Positions 45,278-56,639 of a stretch of 64,000 nucleotides of DNA are shown here, piece by piece. The position numbers were made by a program, and so were the translations under genes. A model generated the notes under the pieces. That model was not told where the DNA came from. It saw nothing but the letters and a program-made list of their open reading frames with translations, and did no database searches. Position 1 is the first letter of the stretch; every line of letters begins with the position of its first letter. The stretch lies in assembly GCA_021014325.1 (NCBI GenBank), contig JAJGQC010000654.1:1-64000 (forward strand), read 5' to 3'. The DNA is from Plazaster borealis. Its lineage: Eukaryota; Echinodermata; Asteroidea; Forcipulatida; Labidiasteridae.

Positions 45278-45690
45278 AATAATAATAATAATACTGAGTT
45301 CTTATATAGCACTTTATCACAACCGATGGGCTTTATCAAAGCGCTCAGTATTTTGTTCCTGCAAGGTATGCAAAGCTACATTTTTGAAGTGTGAGACCTA
45401 TTCCTTTACATAGCACCATGTAATGGTTTACAAAGTGCTGTGGCGCAATATGCTGCCGATCAAACCAGGAACACCGGGGCGAATTCCTTCTCTTTACGAT
45501 AAGTGCATTGGGTTCTTTTACGTGCATTACACACGGGACCTACGGCTTTACATCCCATCAGAAGGACGCAGCGATAACGGTTAAGTGTCTTGCTCAAGGA
45601 CACAAGTGTCACGACCGGGACTCGAACCCACACTCTGCTGATCAGAAACACCAGAGCTTGAGTCCGGTGTTCTTATCTGCTCGGCCCTGA
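45278..45690 (-). mobile_element. tRNA-headed SINE with AAT tail
   Basis: A TTATTATT tail (45279-45296 on +, AAT units) and a TATATAAGAACTC block, a middle block shared with 46640-46790 and 56340-56600 (CTTTACGTGCATTACAC type), and a head with B box GGTTCGAGTCCCGGTCGTGA. Target duplication not determined. Confidence 0.78.
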
Positions 45691-46363
45691 AGGAGGACAG
45701 GAAAGGTCAAGTTAACTGACTTTGTCTGTTTGCTAAAGCGAGGTGATCTAAATGAAATGGTGCTACACTGCTGCTTGAAAGAAAAATCATACCGAAGTGT
45801 ACCAGAATAGTACATTAAAATATGGACTGCGTGACTACTGGGATATATGTGATTGAGAAAGATTAGGATTGCAAAGTTATTGCATGTTATGATGGCAAGT
45901 TTGTGGGGTACAAAGTGGTTTTTATTTTATTTTTATTTTTCATAGAGCGGTCATTCTCATCTCGGATGCTCAGCACCTTTGTAATACTGTGAAAACAGTT
46001 AAACAGTTCTCAACAAATTCGCTCAAACGGTTAGCAAGTTCAGCGTAGATACACATTACTAGACAGTAGTGTACATTTATTTGTTGATTTGTTTAGATGA
46101 TCTTCCCAACAACAAGGGAACTCGGCAAAGCTCCCACAAGGGGATATAAACACCAAGCTGGCAACAGCCAATCACTATACAAACATTGGTTGAACGTCTA
46201 TGATTATGAATTGCACAAATCAAGAAATTGTGATTCAGTAACTAGAGGACAATACTCATTCTAGTCATTGTAAAATCATATAATAAACATTTAATCACAC
46301 ATTCTGGAGTTTGTATTTGTCCCTTTGTACCAGTTTTTTCAATTTACAACAGTTAGTAGTTAC

Positions 46364-46474
46364 CTGATTAGACAACTCTACATCCATTGATGCCGTTTTG
46401 TCGCTGATCTTTGCCAAGATGCTCCAGTAGCCATCCTTGCGAGACAATGGGGATAGAAGGGTGACAACAAAGCC
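46364..46474 (-). CDS. RMI1: RMI1 exon, C-terminal OB fold
   Basis: 37 codons: G-F-V-V-T-L-L-S-P-L-S, then G-Y-W-S-I-L-A-K-I-S-D, then M-D-V-E-L-S-N-Q. This matches the beta strands of the RMI1 OB2 domain, where vertebrates have F-I-V-T-L-T, then W-S-I-T-A-K-V-S-D, then L-D-V-D-F. Acceptor TGTATGTACAG and donor GTAACT. An inverted, damaged copy of this exon lies at 56193-56301. Confidence 0.9.
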
Positions 46475-47284
46475 CTGTACATACAGTAGGGAACAGGTAG
46501 AACAATAGAGTTGTTTTGACTTATAATAATATGCAATTCTTACTTTGTGTTTCATCACACCCGAAAGGGCGTTTGGAAGCGCTCATTATTTCATCTACAC
46601 ATATGCGGAACTAAGTTTGGAATTATTAGACCCATTTGTACAATGTATCTTGTAGCAATTTAAAAGGTGCAGTGGCGCAATCTGAATGCAGCCAACTATG
46701 CCAGAAACATCTCTGGGGCAAACCCTTTCTCTTAACGATCAGTGTACATGCTTCTTTACGTGCATTACACAACAAACAGGACAAATGCTGTGAATCGCAG
46801 AACCTTGGCCAAAAGCCACGGCCGATTATCTGCCATGGTATGCTGGAATCTTGGAATGCTCGGAATTACATCCCATGGGGCCGAATATAATGATAAACAA
46901 TGGTAGCAGCCTGTCCAATCCTGTATGCCACATTTGTATAACAAAAGGACAAAGGTCTGGAATTGGGGATTACACAATAACCCATGGGGAAAAGGGATAT
47001 TACGATCATGATTTCCAGTACCAGCTGTCCCGTTTTGTATGGTGAAACAAAGTATAGCACGGTTGGTGCATGCATGTGCACGTTACACAATGGAAAGTCA
47101 AGGTGGATATTCACCTCAGCAGTCCGACTGACTGCAACAAAATTGAGGGCGCTCTGAATTGAGGGCGCTACGCCCTCCGGGCATTAAAAAACAGTCCGCT
47201 GTAGGCCAGTCTAGAAAAATTTGGTACATGTGTACACATGTTATCCAATGTAAAGTGGTTAAAGTAGGCCTGTTGTTACGTTAC

Positions 47285-47352
47285 CTTAATATTGAATGTG
47301 AAGCTTTCCTGAGCTTGAATCCTTGACATGACAGTTTCCATGGTGACAACAC
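47285..47352 (-). CDS. RMI1: RMI1 exon, start of C-terminal OB fold
   Basis: 68 nt, phase 1 in and phase 0 out: V-V-T-M-E-T-V-M-S-R-I-Q-A-Q-E-S-F-T-F-N-I-K. It leads into G-F-V-V-T-L of the next exon. The incoming phase matches the exon ending at 48852 (E-G split codon). Confidence 0.8.
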
Positions 47353-47584
47353 CTTGATGATAAAGCACAAATTATCCAGGTTTAATATATATGGTGTTTT
47401 AATCTTAAGGTCTGTGTCATTCAGAGCTGGGATGCTTGCATATGCCAAGATGTCACCAGGGGCACGTTGTCACCTACTCCTGGGGCTGGAACAGGGTTAC
47501 CCCCTTCACAGTCCGTAAGGATGTAGGCATGGGTATCATCCACTAGGAGCCTGGCTGGTAGAGCAGAATGCACTAGCTACCTTC

Positions 47585-47735
47585 CTAACTTTTTATGAAG
47601 CAATTATGGTTTAAAAGTGCCTTGCTCGAGGGCACAAGTGTCATAACCGGGATTCGAAACCCACACTCTGCTGCTGACAACACAAGAGCTTGGGTCCAGT
47701 GAACTAGACCGATCAGCCATGACACCACTAAGTAT
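47585..47735 (-). mobile_element. SINE head fragment in RMI1 intron
   Basis: GACACTTGTGCCCTCGAGCA and B-box-like GGGTTTCGAATCCCGGTTATGA on the minus strand. The adjoining block (47455-47580, CACCTACTCCTGGGGCTGG and CCACTAGGAGCCTGGCTGG) recurs at 50700-50820. Confidence 0.65.
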
Positions 47736-48628
47736 AAGTGTGATTCTCTAGGGAAACTGCACAGTCGGTTTAAAATGCATATGTACATGTACATCATTCT
47801 GTTGTGCTGTACTGTCAGGAAATTGTGTAAATTGTTCAGGAAGACACTTAATTCGCATAAAAAGTAAAAGAGACAACGGTTTTCCTTTGTCTTTGTGTAC
47901 AAAACCTTGCCAGCAATTGCATGCATAATTTGCTCATACGGTCTACATTAGTCTTTAAGATGCAGGATGACAGCCGATATACCAAGTATTTTTCTATTGT
48001 TCACCTTGTTTTGGGTATGCACATATTATTTCTGACAACCATTGTAATCACAAAGTAAATCTGCTGCCACCTAGAATCTAAAAAAGTCTTCCATTGGAGG
48101 GAATGGGTTAAAGCAAATTCATTGTTATCAACTCATCATATGCAAGTTCCTACCATAGAGTAAGCTAAGATTCTGACTACATTGTTCCACATGGGTTCCC
48201 TATTGTTAGTTAGCCATCACCCTTCCCCCATAAATCTCATTAATACCCCCATGGCATAGTCCTCCCTTGTTTCATCCTCTGACCACCCAGACCACACATT
48301 CAATTTCCCACTGTTCCTTCCCTTGCTCCCCCAACCATGTTCAGTGACCAAAAAGACCACCTAGTCTGTCCCCACTAGCTTGACTATAAAAATGTCCTTC
48401 GTTTCATCCTTAGTTTATTCTTCCTTGTTCTGTACTAAAAGACAGACCATCCTGGTTAGCCCAGTGCTACATTGTGCACTGTGGGCGGATCCAGTCTTTT
48501 CTTCTACTTCTCTGTTTGGAAATTCAGCCTAGGAGTATTAAATAAATATCCTGTAAAGCCCAACCATAAAAGACATATATTTCATCTTCATTGTATTCCT
48601 GTCTACATAGCTTTATTATTATCGACTA

Positions 48629-48809
48629 GGGCCCAATTTCATAGAGCTGCTTAAGCAGAAGATTTTGCTTAACAATTTCGTGCTAAGCAGATATGACCAG
48701 GATACCATGTCACAAATTGTACATGTGTCATGGTATTTTGGCTGGTAACCTTAATCTGGTAAGCATAATGTTGCTGTGCTTAGCTACTTTTTGTGCTTAA
48801 GCAGCTCTT
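48629..48809. mobile_element. MITE, GGGCCCAATTTCAT family
   Basis: GGGCCCAATTTCATAGAGCTG at the left; GTGCTTAAGCAGCTCT at the right, where the end is cut short. TATCGAC flanks both sides (about 48621 and 48809), a likely target-site duplication. Confidence 0.82.
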
Positions 48810-48851
48810 TATCGACCAGCTCAGTGACACCGTTCCAATAGTATAACTAAC

Positions 48852-49473
48852 CTTCACTTGAATGGAATCTGCTTCGTTTGGCAGAACTTGAACCCTCAAA
48901 TACATTAGATCCACAACCTTCAAATGCATTAGCCCCACTGGCTTCTAAGCATGAGGTGGAATTTGGTGTATCGGAAGATGATGTGGTAGATATAATGGAG
49001 GGATCAGATGTGTCTTTGCTTGATGGCTCTTTGGTTATACGTGCAGCGATCCCTGTCGCTGGGGCTGGCTTTCCCGAAACTGTCTGTAAGTTTGGATTAT
49101 AAATACTTCTGGATCTGGTGGGGTCTTTTTGAAGTGCTGATCTTGGCTGTTCATTCCACTGCTTTGAATCAGCTACTCTGTCAGTAGAACTTAGCGAGAC
49201 TTTCTTTGACATACATGCATTTGAAGTTTGGCCAGGATTGATTCTGTTTGTCGTTGATGAATACGCAGCTGTGGTTGCCTTGTGGTGAGCAGTATTGGTT
49301 TCTTTCTTGACATCTTGGCGGTTACTGATAGAGGAAACTGCTGATGAATGGGAGGCAGTTGGAATGTTCCGTCCGAGATGACCGGGTCCATGGACGTTGA
49401 GATTCTGCTCTACTTGTTCTAACCACATCTCATCAATGTCGTCATCGACTGGCCATTCAGTATCCTTATCAGC
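48852..49473 (-). CDS. RMI1: RMI1 large central exon
   Basis: 207 codons plus one base. It starts A-D-K-D-T-E-W-P-V-D-D-D-I-D-E-M-W-L-E-Q-V-E-Q-N-L-N, then a long Ser/Thr/Asn-rich, probably disordered stretch, and ends S-S-A-K-R-S-R-F-H-S-S-E before donor GTTAGT. Between its two OB domains RMI1 has just such a poorly conserved linker encoded in a big exon. Assignment rests on phase continuity with flanking recognised exons, not on similarity alone. The acceptor is GTTTGGTGAAG; a second AG nine bases in is an alternative. Confidence 0.75.
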
Positions 49474-50296
49474 CTTCACCAAACAGAAATACAACAAATA
49501 GAACGTCAACTCAAATATTTACTTGAGACAAATTTCAACAAAATGGGTGCTGATGCAGACAGCACCTCATCATAGAAACTTCAGGCATGAGAATGGGCAA
49601 TGATGACAAAACCGAAAATAATCAAAAAATCTAACGATAAAAATGCATGTCCGGATTTGGGGCAATGTCTGGAATTTGGGCAAGGTGACCCAGGCGTCAC
49701 CGCCGCACTCAGTGAACAGTTGTCAGTAGACTTTTCAAAGTCTCCACACATGTTCCTTTGCTTTAGCAATAAAACATATCACGGTCAAACAAATGATAAA
49801 CCGCACCGTGATTGAAGCGAGGAATGAGAGAAGTCTACACATATCCATTGATCTCGCTGCATAATGCACATGGAAGTTGGGCGGCAATTGTTAACATGCT
49901 GTTTTTTCACAAACGGTGTACAAAGGTAAACTTACAATTTCTGATTAAAGAAGAGGGATTAGCAAAATCCAAGTGTATTCCCCCTACAACTCACTCCCCA
50001 AATATTATATTAAATTCACTCTGAACTCGAAGACCACAAATTTGAAAGGGAAAACGGAATTCGGTTTAAACCGGAAGATTCTCCTGCCTGATACTTGCAC
50101 TTGCTCTAAATTAGACAGCTGAAAAGATTTTATTTATTACATTCAATCAGTATCATCTGTCAGAGCATCTCAAATGGGCTTAACAGAGCCAAGCACAAAA
50201 CAATTGTGCTTACTAGAAAAAGGTTGTATATTCAGTTTGCTGTAACAGCATGTGCATATATCTACTTTGCTATGTAGATTTTGTTCTTTGATAACT

Positions 50297-50420
50297 TGTC
50301 TTGCTATTTAGTCTACTGCCACGGAGTAGATTTTGGAATTTGGGAGACTACTTAGTTCTGAAAAGAACTGTCCTGCTTATTAGCTGTTCCTGGGCAGAAG
50401 GTAGAACATTCCGCCTAGGT
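50297..50420. repeat. Dispersed repeat, CTACTGCCACGGAGTAGATT type
   Basis: A second copy lies at about 52005-52120 (CTACTGCCACGAAGTGGATT, GAGACTACCAAGTTCTGAGA). Unclassified interspersed repeat. Confidence 0.6.
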
Positions 50421-50689
50421 AGTAGTGAATTAAAACAGTTTAGCTCTAAAACCCTGAAAACTTTCTTTTCTTATTTGATATTTTAGATCATATGGACTGG
50501 CGTAAGTCACTAGTGCACGTCTATCCCCCCTTCGAGCCTGTGAGTGACCGAGAGAAGGACCTATTTCCCTCGGCCTTCAGCCTCAGGAAATAGGTCCCTT
50601 TAATCCCACCTAACATCACACGGCCGGACGGCCACTTTGAGGTGGGGGCTACAATTAATTGATTTGGGCTGTCGACCCAAATCAACTGT

Positions 50690-50945
50690 CTAAGGGGCAC
50701 GTTGCCACCTACTCCTGGGGCTGAAATAGGGTTACCCCTTCACAGTCCGTAGGCATGGGTATCATCCACTAGGAGCCTGGCTGGTAGAGCAGAAAGCACA
50801 ACAGTCCCAACTTTTTATGAAGCAATTATGGTTAAGTGCCTTGCTCAAGAGCACAAGTTTCATGACCGGGATTCCAACCCACACTCTGCTGCTGACAATA
50901 CCAGAGCTTGGGTTCAGTGCACTAGACACCTCGGCCATGACACAT
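50690..50945 (-). mobile_element. SINE-type repeat, copy of the 47455-47735 block
   Basis: Shares CCACTAGGAGCCTGGCTGG, TTTTTATGAAGCAATTATGG and a tRNA-like head with the 47.5 kb copy. A direct repeat of about 120 bp (CTAGACACCT-GGCCAT, CATTCCCTCGAGGGG) follows at 50925-51120. Confidence 0.65.
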
Positions 50946-51129
50946 TCCCTCGAGGGGATAGATGTGCTCTAGTGACCTCATTGCCAGTCCATAGGAGTAT
51001 AATATTGCCTTACATTGAGCTTGGGTTCGGTGCACTAGACACCTTGGCCATAACACATTCCCTCGAGGGGGATAGACGTGCTCTAGTGACCGAATTATGT
51101 CAGTTCATAAGAGTATAATATTGCCTTAC

Positions 51130-51232
51130 ATTGCTTGCCATTTGTTGTATCCTGTCCATCTCTTCAATCTGTTGGATTTCATTCAACATTAAGGCATCAG
51201 GCCATCCCCAAAGTCATCACTGCTGGGTATCA
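51130..51232 (-). CDS. RMI1: RMI1 exon, acidic helix region, one base short
   Basis: It reads I-P-S-S-D-D-F-G-D-G and then, after a one-base shift, L-M-L-N-E-I-Q-Q-I-E-E-M-D-R-I-Q-Q-M-A-S-N before donor GTAAGG. Its incoming phase (completing G+TG) matches the exon at 52505 and its end matches the exon at 48852. The exon is 103 nt where 104 would keep the frame, so one base is missing near 51200. Confidence 0.65.
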
Positions 51233-51262
51233 CTGTATAAGACATTATCAAACTTCCATAAT

Positions 51263-51650
51263 AAAGGGATTGTATACGTTTGGTAATTGAAACCCACTGT
51301 TTGTTTCAATCCTATCAAAATGTAGATATACCATAAAACTAACCTTTGAAAATTTCATTTCAAAAGGTGGTAGCTTTTTTGAGATATTGCCAAACTGGAG
51401 TGGTTTTGTCCATGCAGGAAGAATAATCTGCATTGTAATACACAATCTGAGAATTGTTACTGTCAGTAACGCTTCCAAGATTCAAATTTGTTTGGATAAA
51501 AACTGATATCTTTTTCCATAACCACATTACTTCAAGCTGAAATATTTCTCAAAGTGCTTTGTACTATCAGAAGCTGCTGTACTTCTTACCAAGTAAATTT
51601 GTATTGCCATTAATTTTATGAGTAATTACCAAACGTATACAGACCCTTTG
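51263..51650. mobile_element. MITE with AAAGGG-GTATACGTTTGG ends
   Basis: TTGTATACGTTTGGTAATT at the left and AATTACCAAACGTATACAGA at the right are inverted. About 388 bp; shares its interior (CCACCTTTTGAAAT, GAGAATTGT) with the element at 62411. Confidence 0.85.
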
Positions 51651-52504
51651 AATAGATGTAATAATTGCATCAGGGTTAAAGAATATTAATCTTGATTTTA
51701 CTATTATAGACCGTGCAAGCCTCGCGAATATCGAAATAGAGAAAACAACTCAATCGAATACTAAATTTTGCTATGAAATCAAATCTTTTAAAATCCTATT
51801 AATACAAAATTCTTCAAACTGAAAACACCCATAGCAATTTGTTATAAATAAAATTTCAATTTTTCTATAATACAAATAATTTGTTGAAAATAACATTGAA
51901 ACAAAATTAAAATTTAGGATGAGGACGCTTATGTTTTAGAAAGCCCATTTGCCAATCACGCCCCAATTTGTGCGACCATCACATAGGTATAAAAACAACA
52001 TGAATGTCTTGCTATTTATTCTACTGCCACGAAGTGGATTTCAGAATTCAGGAGACTACCAAGTTCTGAGAAGAATCTGTCTTGCTTATTAAATACACTA
52101 CCTGGGCGGAAGTAGGAAATCGGCCAGGACTGCTACTTTCACTTAGTGGATCGAGGGGACTTCTCGTTATTAACTTCACTGCCGCGGAGTAAGATCTTGA
52201 TTGGTCTGTTTCGACTAGCCTGCTCTAGTAGTCCTCATTGACTAAAATCAATGATATCAATGACCTCCCCTTTCAGAATTACCACAGGAGTTGTGAACAA
52301 CCTCTTGGCCTCAGGTTAATAGCCACTCCTGGCTGTAATAAATCCAGATGGCTTCCAGGTGGCTTGACAGATTGAAATTTGTTTTATTGAGTCTCAAGAC
52401 TCTTATCTGATGTTTCAGACAAATTGAAAGGGATCATAAATAAAATAAAATAAAAATGTGATGAGATTTTTGAGATAAAGGAGAGCTGATGGATCTCAAC
52501 TTGC

Positions 52505-52665
52505 CTTGATCGGTACCCCTGTTTCTAAGTCCATTGCTGTTTACATTGTCATCACTGCTGTTGGTGTCTATTGTGAGATCAATGGTGTCTTGGATGACTG
52601 GTTCTCGCCGGTTTGATGCAGTTTGAGCTGGTTCCTGCTGGCTGACCTGACTCCCATCCACTCCT
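52505..52665 (-). CDS. RMI1: RMI1 exon after N-terminal OB fold
   Basis: It reads G-V-D-G-S-Q-V-S-Q-Q-E-P, then V-I-Q-D-T-I-D-L-T-I-D-T-N-S-S-D-D, and ends T-D-Q. Acceptor TTAAACACAG. The donor is AAG|GCAAGT, a GC-AG intron. The I-D-L-T-I-D block resembles a SUMO-interacting motif. Not conserved enough to name alone, but phase 2 in and phase 1 out match both neighbouring RMI1 exons. Confidence 0.7.
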
Positions 52666-53046
52666 CTGTGTTTAAGAACAGAATAAAACAAAATTTCAAG
52701 GCAAAACGTACAACATTGGTTTCTGGAAAAAAAAAATTGTCAGGCAGGATTTCAATGTAGAGGCTTGCATGAGCACCAATTTATTATCAGCCATGGCTCA
52801 CGGCTGAGATTCTGCAAATCACGATGAGTGGCTACTCAATTTGCTCACATGACAACATCAAATCACAGAATTAATTATGGGAATCTTTTTCTTTCCCTTG
52901 TCAAGTCAGGGTTTCATCATGGCAACGATATTTTCAAAGGAAAGCGATAACTCAAGAAGCTCTAAAAAGTTCTGAAAAATAATACCGCGTGTGGGTACGG
53001 ACAATTTTTAAAAATACAGACGTGAAGTGGTTAAGTGAAGAGTTAC

Positions 53047-53199
53047 CTGTTGAAATGTTTACAGAACATTTGACAGAATTTGGAGCTGGCATTTTTGTTG
53101 TTGTAATGCCTCCACATCACCACCAAGAACTTGAACATTCTGAGCTGTCAGTAAAAGTACACCACGTCGACACTGCACGGTTCCACTAACCAAGATCTG
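53047..53199 (-). CDS. RMI1: RMI1 exon, end of N-terminal OB fold
   Basis: I-L-V-S-G-T-V-Q-C-R-R-G-V-L-L-L-T-A-Q-N-V-Q-V-L-G-G-D-V-E-A-L: the G-V-L-L-L-x-x-x-N-V-x-V-L-G-G-x-V motif is diagnostic of RMI1's first OB fold, which stimulates TOP3A. An A run at about 53088-53092 shifts the frame; with one A fewer the exon stays open and ends in the phase required by the next exon. Acceptor TGTATGTCAG, donor GTAACT. Exons coding the start of RMI1 were not found to the right and may lie beyond the window. Confidence 0.88.
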
Positions 53200-53689
53200 C
53201 TGACATACAGTGTAAAATATTATACATTTTGAATGGATTTGATGAAGGTTGTTTATCTTCACTCCAACGGTAAAGGAAAATTATGGATATCAGATAAGGC
53301 GCACCAGTAGATAAGGCACAGTGATTTTTTCAGACCGTTGAAAGTCAGATAAGACGCGTCTTATAGTATACGCAGGAAATTACGGTGCAATTGTATGTGT
53401 ATCTTGGAACATTCAAGTCAAGAATTTCATCTTTGAGAGGATCTATTGGAAAATCTTAAAGTCTATGGGAAACTTTTGAAGGGGCACCAAGGCCAAGACC
53501 AGGGGCAACAAAGGCCATGGTCTCTGTGGCCTTGGTGTAATTTAAGGCCTGTTTGCAGATTTCCTCTTTGACAAACTTTAATACTTGTTATTCTTTTTTG
53601 TGAACCAGGTGGATAACTGGTTATCATGCTTTTAATCTGTTATTTGGGAACACCCATGTTTTGAACCACACTTTAACAACTTTTCATTT

Positions 53690-53799
53690 TATTAAAACAC
53701 CATATATATTTTAAACCTGGAGAATTTGTGCTTTGTACAATCATCAAGGTGTTGTCACCATGGAAAGCTCTCCCACAGTCACATTGTCAACTGTCATGT
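53690..53799 (+). pseudogene. RMI1: Inverted copy of RMI1 exon edge (left part)
   Basis: CTTTGTACAATCATCAAGG, GTGTTGTCACCATGGAAA and AACTGTCATGTC match the reverse complement of 47325-47400, with a 24-bp insertion. It is the first piece of an inverted partial duplication, then interrupted. Confidence 0.8.
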
Positions 53800-54570
53800 C
53801 GTGACCAGGGGGGGCGGACACGGAAAAAGAACAAGGCGCCATCAACTTTGATACTCGTCTCATTCATGAGCATGCCTTACATGCATGCAGTCGAATCTCT
53901 ATTCATGCAGTCAGGTCGCAGCAATAAAGCGCTCTGATTGGTCCCAGGCTTCATACCAGGAAACGCAGTCTGTGTGTGTTACCCTGACTGCTCGGTATAC
54001 CATACCAACACACACAAACTCCGGACGCTGACTGGTCCACACGTGAAACCGATAACGGAAGTTACTATTTAATTTGAACGTTACATTTTGAAAATCATAA
54101 AAATCGATTGGGTCGAATGGGTGAATTTTTTTTTAAAACTTCACAATGTTAGAAAAATATATATTTAAACAAGAACTGGAAAAATCTCAGAGGTAGAATG
54201 GTAAAATGTTTCACTTCCGTCGTGTGTTGTGACACTGTTTTAGGGGTGTCGAAATTTTCGTTCAAAGCAATATTATACATTGATTAATGGTATGGTGCTG
54301 TTGTATGGCCATGCGCCTGATGTTGGAGTGGCGAATGCATTTTCAAAAAAGTCTTGTCTAAATATTTGTCAAATATTTGCATTTTATTCCACTCCAAAAA
54401 CCTGACAAATAAACTATACATATATAATCGGTAAAATACTGCCTTACTTTTATCTAATTTAATCCATTCGTGTTAAGTGTAAAATTTAAGCACCCCTATT
54501 TTTTTAATGGTACGTTCACACAGCATCGGGGAAAGAATTGCACAATATCGTGTCCGCCCCGGTCGTGACT
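53797..54570. mobile_element. Probable TIR element inserted in the RMI1 duplicate
   Basis: GTCGTGACCAGGGGGGGCGG, then ACACGG at the left; the right end at 54549-54570 gives GTCACGACCGGGGCGGACACG when reversed, imperfect TIRs of about 25 bp. The interior has no transposase. It abuts the LINE fragment. Confidence 0.45.
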
Positions 54571-55405
54571 TAGCCCTTGCAAAAATTGAGGCTTGTATTG
54601 ACGACATTAAATCTTGGTCTTTATCTAACAAGCTTGCTCTTAACAATGCTAAAACCGAAATCATCTTTTTCAACTCACGTTTTTCGAAAAACGTGCCTGT
54701 GCCTCCTACATAAATTAACATTGGACAATCCATTATTCAACCTTCTCGTGTAGTCAGAAATCTCGGTGTTCTTATGGATTCTTCGATGAGTATGACTGAC
54801 CAGGTAACCAATATATGCAAATGTGCTCTTTTTCAAATTCGAAAAATAGGTCGAATCCGGCGCCATCTTGATGATGGTTCTACTCTTCTACTCGTTCATG
54901 TCTTTGTCACTTCTAGACTCGACTCTTGCAATTCTCTTCTCACTGGACTTTCAGATAGAGAACTTTCTAAAATTCAGCGAGTTCAAAACACCGCTGCTCG
55001 CCTCGTCTATCGCACACCTCGTTCCCAACATATTACTCCAATCTTACAAGAACTACACTGGCTCCCGATCAAACTGCGCATTGTATATAAGTTAAATCTT
55101 CTAACATTCAAATCTCTTCATGGCCTATCTCCTGTCTACATATCAGATCTTCGACGCAATGTACTTTTTCCACTTAATTCTATGGTCAAAGAGCCTTCAA
55201 CTACATTGCACCTTCATTATGGAATGACTTACTTCTTCATTTTCGCCAAGCTAGCTCTCTTCAAATTTTCAAGGGACTTTTAAAAACTAGTTTGTTTAAA
55301 TCTTTATTTGTGTAACTTGCTATTATTTTCATTTCATTGTTTTTATGTTTTGTGTTGCGCATAGAGGCTTCTGCATTATGCGCTATATAAATATCTCGTA
55401 TTATT
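54565..55405 (+). mobile_element. LINE (L2/CR1/jockey-like) 3' fragment
   Basis: Open frames carry the end of a reverse transcriptase: D-L-A-L-A-K-I-E-A-C-I-D-D-I-K-S-W-S-L-S-N-K-L, then (from 54774) R-L-D-S-C-N-S-L-L-T-G-L, I-Q-R-V-Q-N-T-A-A-R-L-V, L-H-W-L-P-I-K and L-T-F-K-S-L-H-G-L-S-P-V-Y-I. These are the thumb motifs of CR1/L2-type non-LTR elements. Frames are broken by a stop at about 54713, and the catalytic YADD part is missing. The 3' end GCGCTATATAAATATCTCG plus TATTATTATA is the typical LINE tail, and resembles the SINE tails here. Confidence 0.85.
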
Positions 55406-56310
55406 ATATTCAGGATTCAAGCTCAGGAAAGCTTCACATTCAGAACAACAGGCCTACTTTAACCACTTCACATTGGATAACATGTGTACGCATGTACTAA
55501 ATTTTTCTGGACTGGCCTACGGTAAACTATCTTTTAATGCCCGGAGGGCGTAGCGCCCTCAATTCAAAGTGCCTCAATTTGTTTGCAGTCAGTCGAACTG
55601 CTGAGGTGAATATCCACCTTGACTTTCCATTGTGTAGCGTGCACATGCATGCACCAAGTGCTATACTTTGTTTAACCATACAAAAAGGTACTGGAAATCA
55701 TGATCGTAGTATCCCTTTTTCCCATGGGTTATTGTGTAATCCCCAGTTCCAAATGTGGCATACCGGAATGGACAGGCTGCCACCATTGTTTATCATTATA
55801 TTCAGCCCCAATGGGAGGTAAGTTTGAGCGTTCCAAGATTCCAGCATACCATGGCAGATAATCGGCCGTGGCTTTTGGCCAAGGTTCTGCGATCCACAGT
55901 AATTGTCCTGTTTGTTGTGTAATGCACGTAAAGAAGCATGTACACTGATCGTTAAGAGAAAGGGTTTGCCCCAGAGATGTTTCTGGCATAGTTGGCTGCA
56001 TTCAGATTGTGCCACAGCACCTTTTAAATTGCTACAAGATACATTGTACAAATGGGTCTAATAATTCCAAACTTAGTTCCGCATATGTGTAGGTGAAATA
56101 ATGAGCGCTTCGAAACGCCCTTTCGGGTGTGATGAAACACAAAGTAAGAACAACTCTATTGTTCTACCTGTTCCCTACTGTATGTACAGTGCTTTGTTGT
56201 CACCCTTCTATCCCTATTGTCTAGCAAGGATGGCTACTGGAGCATCTTGGCAAAGATCAGCGACAAAAGCGTCATCAATGGATGTAGAGTTGTCTAATCA
56301 GGTAACTGAC
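55406..56310 (+). pseudogene. RMI1: Inverted partial duplicate of RMI1 exons and intron
   Basis: It resumes with GGATTCAAGCTCAGGAAAGC and follows the reverse complement of 46360-47325 to the end of the O-fold exon (56301, GTTGTCTAATCAGGTAACT). The exon copy at 56193-56301 has an altered acceptor region and a frame disruption before V-E-L-S-N-Q (AAAGCGTCATC for AAACGGCATC), so it is nonfunctional. It includes a copy of the intronic GTGCATTACAC repeat and the GGAGGGCGTAGCGCCCTC hairpin. Confidence 0.88.
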
Positions 56311-56329
56311 ATCCCATCAGGCCGAATAT

Positions 56330-56620
56330 AATGATAAACAATGCTTTATCACACCCAACAGGGTTTTCAAAGCACTTCTTTTTTAAATGACAGGTATGCA
56401 GAGCTATGTTTGAATGATGAGACCCATTTACATAGCACCTTGAAAGAGTTTACAAGGTAAGGCGGCACTATCTACTAGACCAACCGTGCCCAAAACACTG
56501 GGGCTATCTCATTCTCTTAATGATAAGTGTACTGGGTTCTTGTACTTGCATTACACAACACACAAGACCTATGTCTTTAGGTTCCTTCCAAAGGACGAAG
56601 AAGGTTTATTACGAGAGCTG
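56330..56620 (-). repeat. Fragment of the 45278-type SINE
   Basis: Shares GCTTTATCAC, ATTTACATAGCACCTTG and TTGCATTACACAACACACAAG with the 45.3-45.5 kb SINE, in the same orientation. No head is seen. Confidence 0.55.
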
Positions 56621-56639
56621 CCAACTAGTTACTTATAAT

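Noticed and set aside
48878..49102. Plus-strand ORF opposite the large RMI1 exon
   Set aside because: It is the antisense shadow of a minus-strand exon whose phases fit its neighbours.
53280..53400. GATAAGGCGCAC / GCGTCTTAT pair as a transposon end
   Set aside because: The short inverted similarity looks like a decayed DNA-transposon fragment, but I could not define ends or a target duplication.
56193..56301. A second functional RMI1 OB-fold exon
   Set aside because: The frame is broken before the V-E-L-S-N-Q end and the neighbouring exon copy is split by other elements.
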